Shown here piece after piece: positions 12,963 to 23,214 of a stretch of DNA of 64,000 nucleotides. The stretch is from positions 384,283-448,282 of the forward strand of contig CAUJNA010003013.1 in assembly GCA_963377175.1 (NCBI GenBank), read 5' to 3'. Numbering within the stretch: position 1 is the first letter of the stretch; every line of letters begins with the position of its first letter. This stretch comes from Effrenium voratum (Eukaryota; Sar; Dinophyceae; Suessiales; Symbiodiniaceae). Below the pieces are notes generated by a model. It saw only the letters and a program-made list of their open reading frames with translations. It was not told where the DNA came from and did not search any database. The position numbers were made by a program, and so were the translations under genes.

Positions 12963-14560
12963 CAAGCCCGCAGGAATGATGTCAAACTGGGGTGGATGCC
13001 GGAGTTGCGAACACGACTTCCTACCTCTTCTCATCTACTACTTATCTGCGGGGCAGATCGACATTGAGCGGGTGAACAAGTTCAAGAAGAAAGCTTAGAA
13101 GGCGGGGGCTGGCAAAGAGTTGAAGTTCGACAAGGTGGATGAGAACACGCAGACGGAACTCCTGGCTAAGCGAGCGCTGGAATGTAGCAATCGTCCAAGC
13201 GCACGGCGGCCCGCGTCGTGACCAGCAAGGAGCCTGCTGCAGCGAGAGATCAAGCTGCGCGGAAGGAAATCCAGATTGCCATGTGCCGACCCGCTGGCTT
13301 GACACCTTCGGTACTCCCGACTGATTGCCCGCAGTGACTTAGAGCGAGTCACTGATGTTTGCACGGATTCACCTATGGCGTCCCAACTCATGACCAACAT
13401 GGGTTTAGCCCACGCGGCAATGGAGGACCTGGATGCGTTCTGCGGAGATGTGAGTGCCGCTTTCCTTCAGGGAAAAGATAACTTGGAAGCTCGTTACTCA
13501 ACAGCTCCGCGGAGGCATTCCAGATGTTCCTGAGGATGCTCCCTGCTTGAGGTGTTGAGCCCGGTCTATGCGGCGAGCGTCAACAAGGAGACCCGACGGT
13601 CTGGATTAGAATCTATAATTAATTGCCTCATGAAGTTGAAGCCTTTGTCTTGCAGAACCCGGGCCCGAAGAAGGCGCCGAGTGGATTGCTGATTCTGCAT
13701 GAAGAAGATCCGCGCGCAGCTTGCCTGTGGCAAGGTGGAGCTTTAATACTGTGGCCGTGGATGGAGAGCACTAAGGAGCGCGTCTCCATCACATGCTCTA
13801 CCTTAACGGCCCCAGATGCAAGCCAGGTGAAGTCCGTGGTTGGAAGCCTCAGTTGGCTGGCACGGATTGTGCGAACGGACTTGAGCTACGCGGTGAACAG
13901 GCTGCAGTCTCTGCAACACAGTGCCACGGTAGAAGGCTGATCAAGGCGAACAAGCCGCTGGCTGATGCTCATGTGAGATGCGCTACCCCGTCAGCAAGAT
14001 CGACTTTGCCAAGTGTGATGCGGTTAGCTTCACGGATGCTAGCCACGCAGCGGACTCTGGGATACCGCAGCCAATCAATGTGGTCGTGTGCCGGGGCTGG
14101 CGAATCCCGACCTTTCATGGCGCTGACCTGGACATCCCGAACCATCAAGAGGGTGTGCAGATCCGCGGAGACCTTGGGTTTGGTGGAAGGCTGCGAAGAC
14201 GCGGAGCAAGCGCGTCAGATCCTGCATGGGCTTTGTAGAGCGACTGAGCAGAACCTTGGCGTGTGGAGGCTTTGGGCAAGATCGGCGTCAAGTGGCTCAT
14301 GGACTGCAACCCTGTGCCAGTGCCTGCTGCAGCCGGGCACACGCGAGGTCGGAGACGAGGTTGGCCATTCATTTGCGGAGGCAGTGCGGCGAGCTGTATG
14401 GTTACCCTGTGAGCAGTGATGGGCGCCAGCCAACGGAACCACACAGGTTGTGCGGATTGACACATCGACCATGTTGGCCGATGGGCTGACCAAAGCCATG
14501 AATCAGTTTGGCCTGCAACAGGCCACGCATGAGGGCGGGCTTTCGGTCTCGATCAAAAGA
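12963..14560 (+). pseudogene. Decayed Ty1/Copia polyprotein (RT and RNase H)
   Basis: This is a remnant of the reverse transcriptase and RNase H part of a dinoflagellate-type Copia polyprotein, spread over all three + frames. Recognisable pieces in order: GKELKFDKVDENTQTELLAK (13107-13170); LDAFCGDVSAAFLQGK (13429-13476), the RT palm segment before the catalytic site; GGIPDVPEDAP (13512-13545); SVVGSLSWLARIVRTDLSY (13832-13890), the end of RT; SFTDASHAAD (14026-14055), the first RNase H aspartate region; TIKRVCRSAETLGL (about 14138-14180); and IDTSTMLADGLTKAM (14456-14500), the RNase H end. A YVDD-like catalytic box was not found. Several frameshifts and stops show it is inactive. No LTRs were seen. 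Confidence 0.85.
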
Positions 14561-14759
14561 TCAAGAACCCAACCCGCGGAATCTGCGACCAAAGAGCAGA
14601 ACGGGTGTGAAGACGAGCGTTGCCCCGTGCACAGGACCTCTCATTTTGGCGCTTTGGCCATGGATACACGGCATCGACGCGCTGGCTCATACTTGCTAAG
14701 GGAAAAGTGCTGACCTTTTGGTGTTGATTTCTGCCGCTCCAGTTTCACAGATGATGGCG

Positions 14760-14920
14760 AGCGCCATGATGATGATGGTGATGATGATGATGATGAAGCG
14801 GACGCGCCGTGAGACCTGCAACGAGACAAGCTACTGCTAGGGCCAACCTAGTTTGATGATCAACACGCTGATGACCATGAGGACGATACTGCGCATTGTG
14901 ATGATGATGAATCTTCGGGT
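14760..14920. repeat. GAT-rich microsatellite patches
   Basis: ATGATGATG tracts at 14765-14800 and shorter ones at 14860-14912, flanked by unclassified sequence. Confidence 0.8.
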
Positions 14921-14929
14921 ATGGTCATG

Positions 14930-15300
14930 TGCCAGGCCAAGAGCTCTGCAGATTAACTGTTTTTGTTCGACAGCCTCGGTTTTTTTGGGGGTCTTGGGCT
15001 TGCCAGGATTGGGAATTTTGGGGCAGTCTCGCATTTCGTAAGAAGTGTGAAAACTAATCCAAGCAAGCCCACGCCTCAAGAAGGCGATCCTCGGGGTCTT
15101 GGCCATGCCAAGAGCTCAAGATTCTGCAGGGTTGTGTTTTTGACAGCCCAAGAGTAGCCCAATTCTGGCAAGCCCAGACCCCTTCAAACAATGCAAGACT
15201 GTCCCAAAAAGCCAAACAATCCCTGGGCAGGCCAAGAGCTCTGCAAGATGTTTGTGTTTGGGGCCGTCTCGAATTTTTTGGGGTCGAGTCAAAGAATGCT
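14930..15300 (+). repeat. Degenerate repeat with GCCAAGAGCTCTGCA blocks
   Basis: Similar blocks start near 14936, 15107 and 15231: GCCAAGAGCTC, then a TGTTTTTG region. Two of them are followed by a TTTTGGGGCAGTCTCG-like or TTGGGGCCGTCTCG stretch. The copies are old and uneven. Confidence 0.5.
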
Positions 15301-16082
15301 ACGGAACCATGACTGCGGCGTAAGGAGCTTCACTGTGGCCTCTGTTGAGGCTCCAGCGCATCACGCGTGGATGTTTCTCTCAAACGAGTTCTCCGCATGG
15401 TTTTGGCCATGAGGGAACGAGCTGAATGTGTCGCCCGTCACGTGTTTGGGTGTGCCCGCGCATTTCTGTATTTGCCGAGGACTTTTCTGAATTCTACCAT
15501 CTGTTCCTTGGCGGAAAGTTGCCAAAGCAACAGGGGCAAAGTCAGTTTGACTTGTGTGAACAGCTGGCAGCTCAGGATCAAGTCTCAGGAAGACCATCTT
15601 CCAGACAACTACGCGGCTTGAATAATCGGCTGGCAATAGCAAGAAGATTTGCAGCCAAGGACATGAGTTCTAAAACAGGTCGCAGCCCAAACGTTTTCAC
15701 GTCGGTTGAAGAGCATTCAGACAATGGTTTATAATTTTGGACAATCCCGCTTGTTGCGGTGCTCAATCACTAGATATCAAACAAGCAGGGAACGCGCTCT
15801 CAGATCGTGTGGCATGCGGGCCCCTTGCACAGCTCTTCGAATTCCAGCCGCTCTGGGCGTGACAGATGTTTTGTGTGAGAAAGCTTCAGGTTCTACACTC
15901 TGCGCCAATCTTTGCACAATTTTGGATCCGTTGCCAAGGGCACGGACGAGAATCAGGGCCGAGAGAAGTTGCCTGGCCGGAGGATATGTGCGCCAGGGCA
16001 GCCGTTGACAGCTTTATCCCCACAAAACAAACACCCCTGAAAACACTGCTTCCTGATTTTGCTTGTCCTGTAGTTGGTTAAC
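15301..16082. other. Unrecognised stretch
   Basis: Short open frames on both strands, with no recognisable domain, repeat or RNA. Confidence 0.3.
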
Positions 16083-16541
16083 TCAGATGCAGCACCTGGG
16101 CCGTTTAGACTTGGCGCCTCCAAGGGTCTCTGGAACCTTCCAAATGGGACACATTTTTTGCAGTTTTCCGGTCAAACAACCAACAGAACCAAGTCTAAAA
16201 AGAGACACCCATTCAGGCCCACAAAGGGTCCTGCTAAAATGTTTTTCGCCCGCTGACAAAACCAGACAAATCACGACCCTGCACTGCAATTCAAGCCAGA
16301 CGCATATCCACATTCGTGTCTTCCAGTGTCTCTGCCACATGTCCTCGAGCTGCGGGCTTGTCAGAGCCTTGCAAACGGAATTTCCAGCATGCGCAAAAAT
16401 GAAAATGCACAATGCTGAAAGAGCACAACTCACATAGATTGCCCATGCTCCAAAACTGCTGGTTCCTTCGTTCTGCAGTTCCTGAGCCTCCACGCCAGCA
16501 ATCGCAAATGCTGACTGCACCGTAACGGAAAAGTCACACAA
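16083..16541 (-). CDS. Hypothetical membrane-protein exon
   Basis: A 152-codon minus frame with two hydrophobic stretches: IYVSCALSALCIFIFA near its first third, and MWICVWLELQCRVVICLVL after a short charged turn. That looks like two membrane-spanning helices joined by a basic loop. The rest (LFRLGSVGCLTG, then WKVPETLGG) is less structured. No family is recognised. The reading TCTATGTGAGT inside it could hide a splice site, so it may be two exons. No neighbour supports a role. It may equally be chance, since the opposite strand is also partly open. Confidence 0.25.
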   Translation of the reverse strand: MCDFSVTVQSAFAIAGVEAQELQNEGTSSFGAWAIYVSCALSALCIFIFAHAGNSVCKALTSPQLEDMWQRHWKTRMWICVWLELQCRVVICLVLSAGEKHFSRTLCGPEWVSLFRLGSVGCLTGKLQKMCPIWKVPETLGGAKSKRPRCCI

Positions 16542-17858
16542 AACTGTAAAACCACGCGTGAGCTGCGTTTGCCGCTGAAATCCAGCCTGTCGCGCTCAGG
16601 TTGCCCAGGCACCGAGGGGCTTCCTGCCTCTACTCGTGGGGAAACCCAGAAAGAAAGGCGTTCCATAAACGCAGGGTCCGAAAAGAAGCTCGAAAGATGG
16701 GCGTGATGACTTCATTGTCATCTTCTTTCCATGCACTAAGTTGCAAACTGCTGCACTGACAAGCTCTCATTGTCTTTTCACAAGTCCAAAAACAGTGCGC
16801 GCATGTCATGAAATCTCACTCACATGCAAATGCGCCCACGTCTAATGAAGTGTCGCACGAAATCCAACTCATGAAAACTTGCGCCACTTATACCCCGCTG
16901 CGAAATTGCAAAGCCACAAATCTGCGTTGCAAAGTTCCACAAGGGCTGGGTCCTCAAAATTGAACACATTCGCTCGTCGCCTGCGCAGCGCCAGTGCGAA
17001 CAAGCACAGACGTCCTGATTTCTCATCTCGGCAAAGCAAGCACTCCCTGGAGCAATCGTCGTTGGAGGGACCTGGAAAACTCGTGTCGCTTCCACCTTGT
17101 CATCACCGTGCCCTTCCCTGCTCTCTCTAAAGGGCGCGCCTCTGCGTTCTGCGTTGACAAAGCCAAAAAATGATTCCGCTGCCAGTAAGCCAGAGCCTCT
17201 CATGCCCGAGCCAGCAGCCACGTGTGTCAAATGCGTGAAGTGAAAACGGTTCCAGAGCGCATTTCAGCGCAAGCGCCACTTCGGTCACCTTTTTGTTGGA
17301 TGTTTTCAAAAAACACAAGCAAGAGGAAACGCTTGCCACCTTCGGGCTCCTGTTGGCGCAAGGGTCGCGGAATGCCTACTTTTGGTTGAACGCTGTCAGG
17401 CGCCCCGCTCAGTCACGCAGTTTCAACCATCTCATTTGTCCAAGTCGGGCCGTGTACTGTGGCTCATCTGCAGGCCCTGTGGCAGAAACGTTCCTCCATC
17501 TCCTACGCCCAACCAGGAAGCTCTTACCCAAAGCTTTGCGACAAGGCCAGAAAAGCAACTGCTGCTTGGAGGAGCTGTGTGCGCAGGTTTGCAAGTTGTT
17601 TTGAACGTCCGCAGACCTCACCCGCGCCCCAGCCATGACGATGTTGATGAGGATGCCGCTGCAAGTTGTTGCGAAAGCAGGCCCCACCCCTCCCCGCCCA
17701 CCTGTCCCATTATGACGCTGAGGTTGGCGCGGGCGCACGACTGCAGGTTCTTCTAAGGGCGGGCAGACCCCGCCCCCCCCGTGCCTCCCAGCTTCGTGCA
17801 GCAAAACCACGGTGACCAGGTTTGCAGAGCCCTGGATGGATCTGTTTCAGGCAAGAGC
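16542..17858. other. Unrecognised stretch
   Basis: Frames at 16820-17230 (-) and 17382-17756 (+) exceed 120 codons but have no recognised domains and overlap frames on the other strand. I found no repeats. Confidence 0.3.
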
Positions 17859-17859
17859 C

Positions 17860-18010
17860 TGATGCCTGATGGCCCTGGCATATGTGCTGTAAGTGTAGCA
17901 CATGGGAACCGAGCGCAGCAAGCTCTTGTTTCTGTGCTAATGGTGGAAAAACGGATTGCCTAAAGCCAAAGGTCTGGAAAACACAGAACAAAACTGACAC
18001 CACCTCTCTT
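17860..18010 (+). repeat. Dispersed repeat, copy 1 (partner at 39.76 kb)
   Basis: It matches 39757-39945 in order: TGATGC, then TGTAAGTGTAGCACA, GATTGC(C/T)TAAAG and a GGTCTGGAAAACACAGAACAA-like block. In one frame both copies read GIC(A/I)VSVAH, so a protein origin is possible. The second copy has an insertion of about 45 bp in the middle. Confidence 0.6.
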
Positions 18011-18362
18011 CTCAGGCACCGAACTCTGATCCCAAGGCCCTATGCCATAGCCATATTTTATTTGCGCCGTAGCCATTGAAAAAAGTGGTCACTCGCTTTT
18101 GTGACTCGGACATGTTGGATTGTTTAGTAACGGGCTGGAAGATAGAATATTTATTTGCGAGCAAATGAAATTGCACATGTTGAAAAACACCGTGAGAATA
18201 AACTAAGAAGTGAGTCAGAATGAATCCGGTTCAAGGAGTTGGAATATCTCGACTAGACCAGATAGAACATTTCAACACAGACAGGATATTTCTTGAAAAG
18301 GGCTGCTTACCGACAACTGCTTTGAAGCAAATACTACACCTGCTAGCCCGCCGAACATATAC

Positions 18363-18870
18363 ATGAACTCCATGGGCGACCATGGGGGGGGCGCAGTTAG
18401 AATAATGGCTTTGGGGTCGGCAAACCTTCGTCAAACGTATGCATATATTCATTTAGAGAGCAAATGTTGGTTTGCTTCTTTTTGTGGGCGCCCCAGTATA
18501 TTCCCAAAAGGGGTGGCCTTCCTTTCCTCTTGGCCAAACCCTAAGCAGCGCCGAGCCCAAAGTTTACACGCACGCCGTGCGGGGGGGGGGGGGCGGCTCA
18601 GCTAGAATACTTGTTTCTGGGCTGGGAAAAACTTACACCAGGTGATTAATATACACAAATTGGTTTGCATATGTGTTGGGGGAGCCCCAGTTGTTGGCAA
18701 AGGAGAGTGGCTTGCCTTTAGCTGAAAACTTCGGGATCATACCCTGCTTTCCAATGTGCTTTCTCACATGTTCCTGTGGTAGGTTTGCTTGCGCGAATGT
18801 GTCATGGTATATTTTGGCTCAAGGCAACAAGGTGCTCCGCTGCAAGCGCCCCAGGGTTTACCTCTAAACC
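18363..18870 (+). repeat. 180-bp-class repeat, two copies, the second with a relict-SL block
   Basis: The first copy (18363-18565) has CATGAACTCCATG, a G run, GCAGTTAGAATA, then TTGGTTTGCTTCTTTT, GCGCCCCAGTATATTCCC and GGGGTGGCCTTCCTTTCC. The second (about 18566-18870) has a 13-G run, CAGCTAGAATACTTGTTTCT, a CAGGTGATTAATAT block, then a block shared with 23250-23360 that ends in ATTTTGGCTCAAG. The same units recur at 23.2-24.1 kb. The segment 18011-18362 before it is unclassified. Confidence 0.75.
18811..18823 (+). other. Relict spliced-leader 3' end, copy 1
   Basis: ATTTTGGCTCAAG is identical to the last 13 nt of the 22-nt dinoflagellate spliced leader. Upstream bases do not match the first 9 nt. 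It lies inside a repeat shared with 23333-23345, so it is a relict carried by that repeat rather than a functional SL gene. A partial 5' match, CCGTAGCCATT, lies separately at 18067-18077. Confidence 0.5.
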
Positions 18871-18887
18871 CTAATGTCTTTTAGTTA

Positions 18888-19580
18888 TCAGTCGTTCTTC
18901 GTGTTTCTTTCCTGTTTTTTCGGGATTATCCGCAGGAAGGCGGTAACTACCGCCGGTGCATGTGTCGCCTGGATCGCGGCGGCAAGTCGGCGAGGCGGAA
19001 GAGGACGCGTGAGTTCTTTATCCGGCTTGCGGTGGTCCTTGCTGGTATCTACCAGGCGCACAGCGGCACGAGCCACTGATCCGGAGGAAGAGGATGGCGA
19101 GGTTGTGGAGGAGCCTGCGCCGTTTGCAGCTGAACCCTCGCGCGCAGTGACCACGAGGGCCGGGGGCTTTCTTAGGTGTTTAAGCCCAAGCTGGGTGATC
19201 TTCGCAGGCTGAACACAACTGGCTCCCTGGTGACGAAGTTCTGAGATCAGAATCTGTGGATTGCTGCGAACACGCAGGCGTTTGAAGGAACCGAAGTCGA
19301 ACTCTCGAGCGGCTTGCTTAAGGGCTGTGACATGTTCGATTTGTTCAAGACTATCCTTATTCCGCCAGCTTTTGTCCACAATTCCGATCAGGCGGTCAGA
19401 ACTGCGGATTAGAGAGGGGAGACCCACAGTGTTGAGCGGCGTCTCTTGACGAGGAAAGGCATCCCGTTTTGTGCTTGCAGTTTTATTGGGAGACGTGGGG
19501 CTGAGGAGTATTATCAGGCGCGTACAGACGGGCGTGTGCGTTTGCTTTTTCCAGCAGTATTTTTTGGTATTCGATCGCAA
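18888..19580 (-). CDS. Hypothetical 230-codon frame
   Basis: This is the longest repeat-free minus frame in the region. Its middle (DRLIGIVDKSWRNKDSLEQ, then ALKQAAREFDFGSFKRLRV) has natural composition with predicted helices. The C-terminal third is serine/alanine-rich and basic. No family is recognised and there is no start context to judge. Parts of the + strand are also open (19446-19805). Treat it as a possible exon only. Confidence 0.25.
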   Translation of the reverse strand: MRSNTKKYCWKKQTHTPVCTRLIILLSPTSPNKTASTKRDAFPRQETPLNTVGLPSLIRSSDRLIGIVDKSWRNKDSLEQIEHVTALKQAAREFDFGSFKRLRVRSNPQILISELRHQGASCVQPAKITQLGLKHLRKPPALVVTAREGSAANGAGSSTTSPSSSSGSVARAAVRLVDTSKDHRKPDKELTRPLPPRRLAAAIQATHAPAVVTAFLRIIPKKQERNTKND

Positions 19581-20179
19581 GACGAAGGGCGCAATTGCAA
19601 AGCGCGTAGACGATCAGCCGTGGACGATCAGCCGGCGCTCTGCGACATTTATCAGCAGCAGGGCGCACGCTATTACTGGGACAATCGCGACTGGCAGCTT
19701 GGTGATCACGCTGAGGAGTTGGAGGACGAGACCACTTGGCGGTTCGAGGCGTTCGGCGCCGCTCGTGATGATTGCAGATACCAGCGGAAAAAGAGGGGTG
19801 CGTGAATTACCTATGGAAGATTCAATCGAAGATCCATCAAGTGAGAGCGTTCAACTGATGTCAGTAACGCTGGCCAATCCAACGCCGGTAAGTTCCGAAA
19901 CATCACCACCTACACTGTGTCCTGCGCGGCTCATGCCAAGCTTGAGTGAACAAGGATAAAAGGGTACTTCATTACACCAGCAATCAGGTGCAGCCGGTAC
20001 TGAATGATCAGAGCAATCAATTGCAGTTCAACCAAGTCATTGTTGGTGGATCCAGCATAAGTTGCTGAAGGTTTCGCAATGGCGCAAATTAGGCACCAGG
20101 AGGACTTGTCAGGGTTAGTTGCGTTTGCCGAGCGAAGGCGCAAATCTGAAATGTTTGAGTTGTCTAACGCAGGCTTAAG
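19581..20179. other. Unrecognised stretch
   Basis: The + frames at 19446-19805 and 19471-19959 cross this stretch; one reads DIYQQQGARYYWDNRDWQLG and looks natural but is not assigned. The end (20100-20179) leads into the gag-like region. Confidence 0.3.
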
Positions 20180-21450
20180 GGGCCAGGAGCAAGTGGCATC
20201 GCAGTTGAAACTTGAAGCGGGGACCAGGCAGAGCTAAATTCTGGGAGCAGGTGAGGAAGCCAATCAACCTGCGAGAGGGTATGACGAAGCTGAGGCCAGT
20301 TCCATGAACCAAAGATTCATAACACAGTTTCAAGGCCAAATGGATGCCTTCCACGCCAGGTGCAGGATTTGCAAACCGAGCGTGCGCAATTCCGTGCATT
20401 GGTTGGTCAGCCGGAAGTGCTGCGGCTATAGCCCCGGCAGCAGCAAGGCCCAGCGCCTGTTCACCCCAGCCCCAAGGGCTGGTTGTCCGGTAATCTTTTT
20501 CAACCGCAAAGGGCCGAGACCAACCCAAAATGGAAGTTCAGGTTGATCCTGATGCCTGTAAAGTGACCTCATTGCCCCTGCTAGTTCCTTCTGATGAACT
20601 AGATGATGATCCGCCCTTAGTCGTTGACTTGCTTTACTTGCTTGGCTTGAACAATTCAAAAACTTGGTTTTGAAGTTAGCCCAACTGACCCACTAACGCT
20701 TTCAAAACCTACGAATATGAGAATCAAAGCCTATGAGAAGATATAGGTAAATTTGATTCCTCGTGCAGCGAGTGAGATTAGGCCATGGAGAAACGCCCTT
20801 TACCCCAGCATCACCGCATGTTGCAAGAAAGACGAAGCTAGCTTGGCTGAAGAAAGCCAATTCGCCCGAAGCCGACCTGCCAACAGACAAAGACTTCCCT
20901 GTGCGGACTCGTGTGCTGGGAGCAAAGTTCCTCGAAGTGCCCCCAAGTGAAGTAAATATTTGGTTGAACTAGAGACAGCCCAGTCAAACACACAAGCAAC
21001 TGTCAGGTTTGGTGCTTCTCCAGCGGATTTCTCCAACTTTAGGCTTGAAAAGAGAGGGGCGTGGCGTTGAATCAGCAACATTTGCTTGCCCTCAACAAGC
21101 CCGCCGGACATGAGGTGAAGGACCTAGAAGCAATTGTTTGCGCTACCCGCGCTTGAGGACGATGAGCGACCATTATGAGGTCGTGGCTCTATGAGGCCCT
21201 TAAGAACGAGCCCAAAATGCAAAACAACATTGAGAAGTTTGGTGATGCTGCTGCCGGTAGGGGACATCATAGATGAGCGCCAGCGTGATGCAAACTCTTC
21301 ATCGGTCCTGTCACAGTTGACGGGAACAAAGAGACCAGTCAAGCTAGCCGCCAGGTTGATGATACGAAATCGAAATCCAAAAAGGAGAAGAAACCCAAAG
21401 ATCAATCTCAAAGTGAGACTTTGACAGAGGCGGTTCTGCATAAACAACGG
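20180..21450 (+). pseudogene. Gag-like 5' part of a Copia element
   Basis: Scattered + frames give pieces of a glutamine-rich, helical gag-like protein: FITQFQGQMDAFHA (about 20310-20355), DLQTERAQFRALVGQPEVLR (about 20367-20430), EVQVDPDACKVTSLPLLVPS (20530-20593) with an acidic DELDDDPPLVVDL run, SWLYEALKNEPKMQNN and IEKFGDAAAG (21180-21260), and a lysine-rich DDTKSKSKKEKKPKDQSQSE (21355-21415). Such domains precede protease and Pol in Copia elements. The RNase H end of a Copia element follows at 22.0 kb in the same orientation, so I treat both as one decayed element. Many stops and frameshifts are present. Confidence 0.5.
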
Positions 21451-21489
21451 TTTTCACATTTCGGGCCCAAAGCGCAAAATCGGCAGGGC

Positions 21490-21955
21490 AACCCCGGCCA
21501 ACCCTCCGGACAGCTTTGAGGGGACAAAAGCAAACCCCCGGACAAACCCCCGGACAATGCTCCGGACAGTTTTGGGGGCCCAAGAACCCGGGACAAACCC
21601 CCGGACAAGTCTTCGGACAGGTTTGGAACACGCCAAAACCACTAGGAAACAACTCGGAAACCACTCGGAAACCGCTCGGAAACCACTCGGAAACCGCTCG
21701 GAAACCACTCGGAAACCACGCGGAACCCGCTCAAAACCAGAAACCACTCGGAGGAAAGTATTATCGCGGGAGGGGGGTTTGCAGCGTAAATCTTGGCAAC
21801 TGCGCGGACAACCCTCCGGACAACCTTCCGGACAACCCCCCGGACAACTTGCCGGACAGTTGTTTGTCCAGCAGTTTGTCCCGCACTTTGTCCGGCGCTT
21901 TCTCCCGCACTTTGTCCCGCACTCTGTCCCGCATATCGAGGGGGGTGTTTATGCA
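21490..21955 (+). repeat. Minisatellite cluster (CCGGACAA, GGAAACCACTC and CCCGCACTTTGT units)
   Basis: Three short-unit arrays lie side by side: CCCCCGGACAAA units (21530-21625 and 21805-21860), an 11-12 bp GGAAACCACTC/GGAAACCGCTC array (about 21648-21735), and GTCCCGCACTTT units (about 21875-21940). They interrupt the Copia remnant between its gag-like and RNase H parts. Confidence 0.85.
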
Positions 21956-21974
21956 GAAGGGCGTTCGTGAAGTG

Positions 21975-22750
21975 AGACCCCAGCGGCACCCGTGGACCCA
22001 AAGAAGTACCGCAAAGGAAAAGGGTGAACCGTGCATCTTCTTTCCTTCAGCAGCGAAATCCGTCCGGTCCAGGATTGGGATTCACGTGGCAAGCTCAAAG
22101 ACGATGCCGCCGAGATACTCATGGAGTGCCTTTGGTTGGCAAGGCTCCTGAGGGCCGACCTGCTGCATCCTAAGCTGGATCTTGCAAGGTCCATAACGGC
22201 ATGGTCTGTCAATCATGACGGTAAATGCCACCGGCTGATGTGCTTTCTTGAGAGTTCCAAAACCTACAGGATGAGTCAGCATGGGTCCGGATCTGGCCAA
22301 GACCTCGAGTTATGGCTGTTCACAGACTCAGACCGCGCAGGCAAGAAAGAGCACGCATATAGCGCATCGGGGGATGCTAGCGGCAGTAGGGAAAGGATCC
22401 TTCTTTCCGCTTTCTTGCTGCTCTACACGGCAAACGGCAATAAGTCGCTCAACCACTGACGCACAGACATATCATTGTACTACAGTCTCATCAGTGAAGG
22501 ACTGCCTATGCAAGAGCGTCTCTCGACTGTGCTAGGCCGCAAACTGAGCATGAGATGCTACCACCCAAGTCAACAGGAATGGCTACACCCAAGCTGCGGC
22601 ACGTGAGTAAAACCAAAAAACCTGACCTAGCTGTTCGATGCCTTTTGAGAAGATGACCTGTACTTGGAGTACTGCCCACAGATCAACAAGCAGCAGATCT
22701 TTTCACCAAAGATCTCGACCCTGGGAAGTTTGCAACTGCGATCGGCTAGA
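21975..22750 (+). pseudogene. Copia RT end and RNase H remnant
   Basis: The frame at 22031 reads DDAAEILMECLWLARLLRAD, then LARSITAWSVNHDGKCHRLM and LELWLFTDSDRAGKK: the end of Copia RT running into the first RNase H aspartate (SDRAG). After a frameshift comes RQTAISRSTTDAQTY (22448-22493, the S-T-x-A-E-like step with Gln for Glu). After another break, PTDQQAADLFTKDLDPGKF (22674-22730) matches the conserved RNase H end and is followed by TAG. The copy is inactive. It differs in wording from the remnants at 13 and 60 kb, so the window holds more than one Copia lineage. Confidence 0.8.
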
Positions 22751-23214
22751 TTGGCATTGGCCCTACGGGCCTTACAAAGTAGTGAAAACCAGTAAGTAGG
22801 ATCTAGTGTGCAGCGGTTTCCGCGCCCTCCCTGTGTCAAACATCTCCGGACTTGTGCGAAGAACCCTTGCTTGAAAGTTGTTTTGCTCAGAGACGCCATC
22901 TTGGCGAGCTGACGCATTCGCTTGTTAAGTGACGCTGCCTTTGTAGCACCTCATGCCCGGAGTTGCCTCAATTTGCAAACAACTCCTTGCGCAGAGCATC
23001 TTGGACCGAATCGCTTTTAAACTAAGAGGACAGGCCGGAGCGGGCACGCTCCCCAGAATGACAGCCCAAACGGTGTGTAGTACTGTCTTCAGTATCACTT
23101 TCTCTCGCACAATACCAGCAAAGTGACAAAGCGTCGAATAGAGCCTGCAAACCTGTTGTGTGCAATTGGCCAACAGAGCTTGATCACCTCTTAGGCATGT
23201 GTGCGCCCTGCGCA
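22751..23214. other. Unrecognised stretch
   Basis: This is sequence after the Copia RNase H end and may include its 3' untranslated part or LTR. I could not find a matching LTR upstream. Confidence 0.3.
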
